From positions 157,996 through 221,995 of the forward strand of contig JAACJM010000140.1 of the NCBI GenBank assembly GCA_013368315.1: 64,000 bases of DNA. Direction: 5' to 3'. The notes under the pieces were generated by a model that was not told the origin of the DNA, made no database searches, and was given only the letters and a program-made list of their open reading frames with translations. Below are positions 56,733 through 64,000 of the stretch, piece after piece (position 1 is the stretch's first letter; each line of letters opens with the position of its first letter). This DNA comes from Tetrapyrgos nigripes. Lineage: Eukaryota; Basidiomycota; Agaricomycetes; Agaricales; Campanellaceae. The translations under genes were made by a program, and so were the position numbers.

Positions 56733-59252
56733 GGTCTGTAGGAGGCCGGGGACTGAGTTTCATCGAAGTTGAACGTTAACGATATGGGGATGGTACAAAT
56801 TATGCCCTGTGATGACCGAACGACTATGCATGTGGAACAGGAGATTAAAAGGATAGGGAGAGATACAGTCTGCGATACGCGCCAAGGCTACCAGACATGA
56901 TATTGGGTTTATGCGCAAGGCCTCCCTGTCTTCCATTTATGGTGTACGAGGTCTTTCGCTGTAGCAACACACGGGCAGGATTTTACTCTACCAAACGAGA
57001 AGGATTGTGCATCATTGCTGCATCTCGAACTCGACACCGCTTTTATTTACCCCCCTAGTATACACCCACCTATTCAAGTTAATTGCGATCCCGTTAGACA
57101 CAGTAGCTAGCTACGGTTATTTTTTTTCTTCATACGTCTGCTATCTGTACGACTCAGATGTAAAGTAGTCAGTCTTCCAGTTGGTGAGGAATATTGGATG
57201 AACAAAAAGTCGCCTCAGACAGTGACGGGTCTTGGTGAGTTATTCTATCTCAGTTACGAGGATCAAGCAAGCCAATTGACATTGAGATTTTTGACATCAG
57301 CCTTGCATCCTTATAGAGTCCATCTTGTGTCGCCCAATTCGGTTTTCAAGCCAAGGCTAAGTCAACAGTGCTCACGGTCCGCCATGATACTTATATCTAT
57401 TCACCTTACGCCAGCATCAAGCGTTCATCTGTACGTCTTCTGCTTGGAGAAACTCATCCGACATCTCAAGGGTTTATCTTGGAGTTCTACGATCGGAATA
57501 CTCAAATGTGCGTCTTTTTCTCGTTCGATTGCATTCTCTTCTCTTCGCTGACGGCTGGTCCTAGGGTCACTGATTATCTGTCGTTGTGCTTTGGCGCCTG
57601 TTGATATTACGGCGAATGCATTTTGGGTGCTTTTGATGAAGTTTGTTGCGGTGCGCAGAAGTGTAGGGGTGAGTGACGTTCTGGGTCTTTGCAGTTCAGT
57701 ATGGAGTCTGACTTCTAGTAAGCGAGCTTGTGAGCCGTTGAGTCAGCCTAGAGGAGACTAAGTCTGATCTAGCTATGTATTACAGCCCTTTGGCAAATTG
57801 TGCTCTGGAGTTGCAGAAGAGGGTCACTTTGCTCCCACTTCTGGTTCCTTATATCACACCCAACAGTAACCAATATCCACTCGTCAAAAGTTAGTTAGGA
57901 AAGGTCGAGCTTTCGAGCGACCAGGAAACTCGTTTGGAAACGAAAGGTTTTCGTGCTTCAGAAATCTATCGGAAGCGGATCCGAGCCAATCGGATCGCTT
58001 GCCGAAGGCTTCGGAAATTTAAAGTTTTCGAATCCGTTTCCGAGCACCAGAGATTTGATGTTTCCCAACTAACTTCTGGCCACAGAATATTGGTTACTAC
58101 TGGGCGTGTTACCTATTATGGTTGGTGTATACGTTTACGCTACGTTCGATTTTCAAGAAATCTCCGGTGTCCACTGATAGTTGCTTGATGTAGCTACACG
58201 ATGGATGGATCCTTTACTTACTTCGGGACTACCTCGGGATGGATACACCAGCGTCTTTGGCTATCGTGTCTATGGTAATTCAAGCTGTCCTCGTAGAAGG
58301 AATGGAATGGACTTGTCTCCATGTGCCAGGAGAGGAATCAGAAAGGTAGTGGGCTTTCGGTCGACGGTTATCTTCCATGTAAGTCATCAGTCATACAGCA
58401 TTTACTGTCAATTGCCGCAGATTCCTAGTATCGAGATGTTGATTGGTAGACTTCCCGGGACTCATACACTTCAGACCGGGCCGGAGTTGAAACATTGATA
58501 AGCGTTCTCATCCAGGTTTTGGCTCTTGAAACGGCCGCTACTTCTTCTTTTGTCATGTTAGCATCGTGAGTGAGGGCCGAGTACCTGTGGTATCTATCCA
58601 GAGATCTGACCCAATTTGTGTTTTATGTATTTTCGGTAGTCCTGCCTCCGTTTGGCCTCCGTAGTATTAGTACTAACAGAGTCATATTCACCATCACCCG
58701 TTGCAAATCACCACTGCTGTCTATCTTCACCATGAATCCTTCCAAGTACAAAGAAGCAACTCGTTACCTGACGTCCTGCACGGTCGATTATGGCTATAGA
58801 GACTCGTGTTCAATGCTCAGAGAACTAAATTCGCATGAGACAGTTGATGTTTACGAATTTTGATGTTCATCCAGCTCGCACTTCCTTCTAGTTTTGTTGT
58901 CAGCGATGGATCTCAAACCGGCCAACTCGGGCGAGCGTGGCGCCAACAAGTGATGTAGGACTGGCAGTTGGTTGTCGTTGTTCTTGATGCTTCGAATGCA
59001 TTGCCGTGAAGACTACGTATCGCGCAGCTGTCCAAATCTGATACATCATTTGGTGGTTCCTGCAAATGAGTACAATTTCGCTATCTTGTTCTAGAATAAA
59101 TTTTACAAGTGAGATGCACAAATAGATATACTACAGTAATGACAGAATACAGGTGAAGTCCATATGCCGGGCCTGGGCAAAATCCAATGAGTGTGAAGCC
59201 ATGATACATATACAGCTGAGCAATAACAATAATTTAGAAAGGGTGCTTGGAG
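56733..59252. other. Intergenic region of about 2.5 kb
   Basis: Holds MITE family 2 copy B (57855-58108). Short frames at 57198-57604, 58181-58498 and 58570-58863 match no family and lack convincing splice partners. Confidence 0.5.
57855..58108 (+). mobile_element. MITE family 2, copy B (254 bp)
   Basis: Same orientation and structure as 40581-40833, with roughly nine positions in ten identical over the full length, including the inner stretch CGGATCCGAGCCAATCGGAT. Ends are CACACCCAACAG and CTGGGCGTG. No clear 3-bp target duplication remains (TAT on the left, TTA on the right). Confidence 0.88.
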
Positions 59253-62200
59253 CTATGTGGAAGTGGACGAAGTCGTGACGGTGTCATTAGCGGGCCTGTT
59301 TCTTGAACGAACGGGGAATGGTTGTGTTCTTCCACGAGCAACTTCTGCTTTCCATGCTTTACTCCTGATCCGAGGAGGGCTCGGGATGATATCAGATGGT
59401 AACGGCGGGGGTGTTGCGAGAGGTACTGGTATCCTGCTAGCATTCGTAGACGCTACAGAACTACGATTGGAAGTGGAAAGAGATCTGAGTCCCGGAAGAT
59501 TGACTATTAGGGGCTCGTGCTCTTCTGAGCTTCTGCTTGCAGGAGGTGTATCCAGGACAGAAGAAGCTGCAGAGGCTGCAGAGTTGATAGAGAGAGGTGG
59601 TGGGCGTGCACTACTGACTTCCAGATATCGTGGTGAAGGACGAGGCGGCAGACCGATTCTATGAGACGGCAACGATCTCGATTCCTGTTGTGGTGAACTC
59701 TGAACCGGAATTGGTGGTGGTGGAGGTGGTGTCAAAAATGGCATAGCAGGAGCGTCCTTCTGTGCAGGTACAGAAGCCACTGAAGAACGTTTAGATATAG
59801 AAAGAGGTCTCGGCTGCTGAAGGTCTAGGGAAGTTGACACGTATTCGTCACTCTCTCTGCTTTCAGAGGGTGTATCGTGAGCAGAAGAAACCACAGAGCC
59901 AGATATCACGGATAGAGCCGGAGGACGCGATTTCGTGATATGTCTCGGTGTAGGACGTGGTGGCAGAGTGCCCATTGGTAAAGGCGCAGTAGCTGTACCG
60001 GCACGTCCCTGATGATCGGAGTTTTCAGATATCGGATCTGGAACAGAAACTACAGGAGTCACAACTCCAGAAGCTGCAGATATTCGTTGCGATGTGCGCG
60101 ACGAAGATGCCTCAGAAGGGGGTTGTTCCAGAAGCTCTAGTAGTGCGTTCGCCGAAGTCGAGTCCAGTGAACTTGGTTTGGAATCTGGCAGCTTTGTCTG
60201 CATCGACGCAAAATTGAACGACGACCAAGAAGCCATGGAGGGTGTATGAGGTACGTTCCTGGGAGGAAGACGAGAGACAAGGGATGGTCCGCTCTCGTTG
60301 ACTTGTGCCGGTGTCACGAATGTGCTAGGAGTCCGACGACCAGAGTACGGAGGTGGATCATGACTAGGTACAGACGTCCTCGAAGATGGGTTCAAATTGG
60401 AAGATGATAGTGACAAAGGAACAGGAAGAGGTCGTCGTGGCGATGTGGGAGAAATGACCGTTGGCGACGTTGCGTTAAGAGGGGTAGGAGACTGGGCTGG
60501 TGGCAAAGGCTTGGGAAGTGGACGACTTGGGGAAGTTAATTCTACAGGAGACGAGGCGAGATCGGTATTAAGAACTATGGTAGGTTCACTAGAAGTCTGA
60601 GATGCCTCATTACGATTTGTTAATGGCACAAGAGTGGAAGCAGCTGGCTGAACTTCGCTGTTTTCTACGTCATTGATTACGATTCCTTCAGACTTAGCAC
60701 TCTCTTTCTCGTCTTTCTCGCCATCCTTTCTGGACGGCCTGCGGATGGTAGGAGACGGAGTAAGCAGCTGCAATACTGCCTGCCTGGATTCGGTATTCAA
60801 AGAAGATGACAGCGAATCTCCTGATGGTGTACCTTGTGGCCCTTGTGGTGGGTTCGGAAAGAGTGCGACAATCGATGGAGCCAGAGTGCTCAGGAGAGAC
60901 GAGCTCATTGTTGACGAGAAAGTTCCTTCTGTGGCACTTCTTTGTGTGATCGGTGATTCAGACTGCGCCTGCTTCTGCTGACGCTGCTGCCATTGTGCAA
61001 TCTTTGTATTTAGTGAGGGTGATTTGGAAGGACGCTGAGACTGCAAACGCGGTATGAGATGCACAGGCACCAAAACATGAGGTCCTCGGGAGACTGATGG
61101 CATACGGGTGAGTCCTGAGGGACTGGGAGGTAGAGGACGTCGGCGAGCAGTACCAACTGTATTTGGAGTGACTGGATTTGGAGTGGGCGGCAAGGTGAGG
61201 AACGGCCCTTGAGAAGTGCCAGTCTGGGGAGCAGATGATATAGACGCCGAAGTACGGACTCTAGGTCCACGAGGGGAAGACGTCGTTCGACCAAGCCTCT
61301 TTCTTGATCTTTCTCTCTCTAAAGCACGCCGTCCCACCGAGCGCCGTTTCGACCTCTTTGATATCATGCTACTCCTGCTATCTGGTGTATTTGGTTGGGA
61401 GCTCGTGCTTTCTGAGATGGCATCAAGGTTTCTAGGCTTCACGGATGAGAGATTGGCGCTTCTGGGAGTTGTGGGAGATTTTATGATGACCACCGTGGAT
61501 TTACCAGACGGTCCAGTTATCACTGGAGGTAAGGGATCCTGGTTGGGCTGCGGCCGCGATCTGACGCGAGGTGGAGGTCGTACTGTGACATACGACGTCA
61601 TGGAATCCTGAGCAAGGGAACGTGCGGTGGAAGAGGATGATGCGGGTATTCGGACGACGTCTTTCATCACTAGAGGTGGTTGGATAGGATAAGCAGCTTT
61701 TAGCTCTGGCCGCATTCGTCCTTGATCGTCTATGGGAGTTGACGCCATACTGGTTGACTTTCTGGATGATTTGAGACTCAGAGACTTTCTCAGGTCTCTA
61801 GAGTCTATGGCGGCTGGGAAAAAGGATGCGATTGTTGAACCAGTGCCCGAGCGCTTGACAGTGGGGCTCGTATTGACGGGCACGACGGGGGGAGGTTGTA
61901 TACGCCTGAAAGGACGATTTGGGAGAAACGAAGTCTTCCTTGTCTGGGACACGACTGTCGATGACTCCTCAGTAGATGACATGGTAGGAGAGGGGGGAGG
62001 TAGATCTGGAAGTGTCTTGTGTAGTTTAAAGATGGGGATTCGTAATTGTTGCATTATAGACGAACGCACAGGTGCACCGTGAGCTCGACTTTGGTGCTTA
62101 TCAGTCTGAGGAATCTGAGGAGGCGTAACAGCACCACTTCTGCTGTTACCCCTCTCCTGAGCACTAGGAAGACCTGGCGTGACCATGTCAAACATAAGCG

Positions 62201-63102
62201 ATGTGGCCTTTTCTTCATCCTCTGCTGGAGAAGGACCTGCACCAATGATATAGCCGTATCGACGAAGGATAGTCTTGCGATGGCGAAACCAATAGAATAC
62301 CACCCCAACAGCCACCAACCCTAGGACGACACCAATAACGACACCAGCAATGATGGGAGTTGAGTTGGTACCGGAGCTGCCACCATTCCCTGTCGTCTGA
62401 CTTGCTGCGACCTGATTAAGAGTGGGCGTTGGAGAAGACTCGTCACTCGGAGTGGGGTTGACTGGGGGATCCTCGACATCATTCATACTGGTATACCTGC
62501 AAAGGGTGGCCAAAAGTTGCATGAGCCGTAGTCTATCAAGCAATGATAAAAACGTACGTTAACGCATCAAGAACCACATATCTCCCACCGTCAGTCTCAA
62601 AACTGATATGCAACGTATGGTTGCCCATGTCTAAACCTCCTGCTCCCCAAACAACTGTGGAAGGCACGGTCTCGGATCCACCGTCAGCACTAACTGGCTG
62701 TGTATAATCTTGTAGATCCACTGTAGTGGCGGGATTTCCGTCGAGTGCCAGCCGTGCTCGTACAGCGTAAGGCCACAGCGGGGAAAGAAAATAAATCCCT
62801 ACACCTGGATGACCGTTATTAAGGAAGTCTGTCAAGCGGGAAACAATCAATGATTGTTGCGTACCGGTGAAGTTGAACTCTGCTGTAGCATTGGGTTGGT
62901 CGCTGAGGTGGTGGTAGCCGCCGTAGTTTAGAGGATTGCTGCTGTCCGACACTGTCCATCCCGAGGAATAAAAGATAGAAGGATTGTTATCGTCTACCGT
63001 GACATTGGTAAATCCTGCCTTGACCGCATAGAAAGTCGGAATGTTTGGAAACAAAAGCGAGAAGACGAGGGCTTGAAGAGGTAAAGGAAGCCGGAAGAGC
63101 AT
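59253..63102 (-). CDS. Single-pass membrane protein: secreted jelly-roll-like domain, TM helix, 1000-residue Ser/Pro-rich tail, 1262 aa
   Basis: Two exons, 63102-62558 and 62496-59253, with a 61-nt intron; 1263 codons including the stop. Start taken at the ATG giving MLFRLPLPLQALVF. Residues 1 to about 26 are a signal peptide. Residues about 30-185 form a beta-rich extracellular domain (NPSIFYSSGWTVSDSSN, ARLALDGNPATTVDL, HTLHISFETDGGRYVVLDAL), resembling the galactose-binding-like domain found in many agaricomycete surface proteins. A Ser/Thr/Pro stalk follows, then one helix IIAGVVIGVVLGLVAVGVVF (from 230) with RHRK after it, so the tail is cytoplasmic. The tail is low-complexity with many PPLP, SPTSPRRPLP and PPRPSPR motifs, potential SH3 ligands and proline-directed kinase sites. 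A surface-sensor role is speculation. Confidence 0.88.
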
Positions 63103-63784
63103 GTTCAAGCACCTGCGTCGATAGTGGGCGTACGAGGTAAAGGGTCACGGTGGGCAAGAAGCAGCATTCATCATCATGGATTAGATGGACGAAGTCTTGA
63201 ATGCTGATGCGAGCGACTATTTGTGGACCCGTTTTTAAGTGCATCAAAGTCTGTGTAATTGAACATTGCAGATATGTCACTTGAGGCAATACGCTTGACT
63301 GCATCATGATTGAGCTGGCACACTAGTGCCGGCAAAAAAGGGAGGTGGCAGGGACTGTAAAATGTTTATCTGTTTCATTGCTTGGATTGTGCAGAGGCCC
63401 TACGCATTTGCTGGCCATGTAGATCACCGACCTTAGCGTGGTGGGAAATGGGGAGGTAAATTTCGGGATCGATACCACGGTTTGACAGCTTCGCGGTGAT
63501 CAACGATCCATCAGGTTGAATACGAGAATGATCTTTCGAGTCAGATGGTGTTCATAAAGATAAAGCAAAACTTGGACTCGACTCAACGGATGCGATACGT
63601 CCTGATAGATGCTATCGAAGCAGTCATCAGCATCGAACCGAGGTCTCGGATTGAAAGTGCAGTATATAGCAAAGATATAGTACAGTAGGAGTGCAAAGAA
63701 GAGCCTTACTACGCCGTGACCGGAGAGTAGAGAGATCCTCAAAGCGGTGGTGAGATCCCGTACCGCCCGCATTGCGTATCTGCT
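63103..63784. other. Intergenic between minus-strand genes
   Basis: About 680 bp between the membrane protein start and the SDHAF2 stop codon; it should hold the membrane-protein promoter. No gene seen. Confidence 0.5.
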
Positions 63785-64000
63785 CTACAAATTTGGCATT
63801 TTCCGAACGACTTTTCCTTCATTTCGAGCGTGCTTCCTGAGTTTTTCGAGGAGAGGAGAGTTGGCCCAACGTTCCGGTGGTGTACGTTTTCCCGTCGACC
63901 AATAGTAGATGTCCCAGTCTGGTTCATCCAGAAGCTGGAAGTAAGAGGCAAATAAGCTTTTCTGAACTGAAGATGATTTTCCTAGTGGATACTCACCTTA
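63785..64000 (-). CDS. SDH5: Succinate dehydrogenase assembly factor 2 (SDHAF2/SDH5), 3' end only
   Basis: Mitochondrial factor promoting covalent FAD attachment to the SDH flavoprotein subunit. The last exon is 63934-63785 (50 codons with stop). It reads [16 protein letters not shown], then [14 protein letters not shown] and [15 protein letters not shown]. The LLDxxDWDxYYW block is the SDH5 signature. A 62-nt intron (63935-63996, GTGAGT...CCAG) precedes it, and the previous exon enters from beyond the window edge (63997-64000 visible). Start, mitochondrial transit peptide and the N-terminal half are outside. Confidence 0.9.

Noticed and set aside
59257..62324. Several 80-135 codon plus-strand frames
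   Set aside because: Antisense shadows of the 3.2-kb low-complexity exon of the membrane protein.

Overview
The window is nuclear DNA from a filamentous basidiomycete, most likely a mushroom-forming agaricomycete. Genes are dense in short spliceosomal introns, usually 45 to 70 nt, with GTGAGT, GTGCGT or GTATGT donors and TAG or CAG acceptors. The protein families are typical of that class: berberine-bridge-like FAD oxidases, a class I sesquiterpene synthase, a family-2 O-methyltransferase, LURP-one-related proteins and short-chain dehydrogenases. Exon models were built by hand. For every multi-exon protein gene described as intact, apart from the two oxidase copies noted below, I summed the exons to a whole number of codons ending in a stop. 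Of the two oxidases, the full exon sum was done for the first copy only.

Layout. 1-1470: a degenerate minisatellite, a short dispersed repeat and an intron-containing tRNA-Lys. 1474-10741: an SDR gene and a FAD oxidase gene sit in a 4.2 kb tandem segmental duplication, which left two intact oxidases, one intact SDR, one intact OB-fold gene and a truncated copy of each of the last two at the central junction. 10117-15893: the OB-fold gene, a DUF4112 gene and PWP2 (ribosome biogenesis), all on the minus strand. 15894-28400: gene-poor, repeat-bearing DNA with a single gene, a sesquiterpene synthase. 28401-37476: an MFS transporter, a low-complexity nuclear-type protein and an O-methyltransferase. 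37477-42102: gene-poor, with a MITE. 42103-52691: two tandem LURP-one-like genes (the second frameshifted), an SDR with a C-terminal membrane anchor, the DEAD-box helicase MAK5 divergent from it, and a cytochrome P450. 53060-53310: a U2 snRNA gene. 54497-56732: a second MFS transporter. 59253-63102: a large single-pass membrane protein. 63785-64000: the 3' end of an SDHAF2/SDH5 gene running off the right edge.

The most striking feature is the U2 snRNA gene. It is interrupted by a 59-nt mRNA-type intron a few bases upstream of the branch-point recognition sequence. Removing the intron restores the deeply conserved U2 core, and the Sm site, stem-loops IIa, IIb and IV and a correctly spaced TATA box are all present. 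The spliceosome would therefore need to splice its own catalytic RNA.

The biosynthetic genes (two FAD oxidases, two SDRs, terpene synthase, O-methyltransferase, P450, two MFS carriers) are spread between housekeeping genes rather than packed into one cluster, so a shared pathway is only a possibility. Two MITE families, each with two copies in the window, mark recent transposition.
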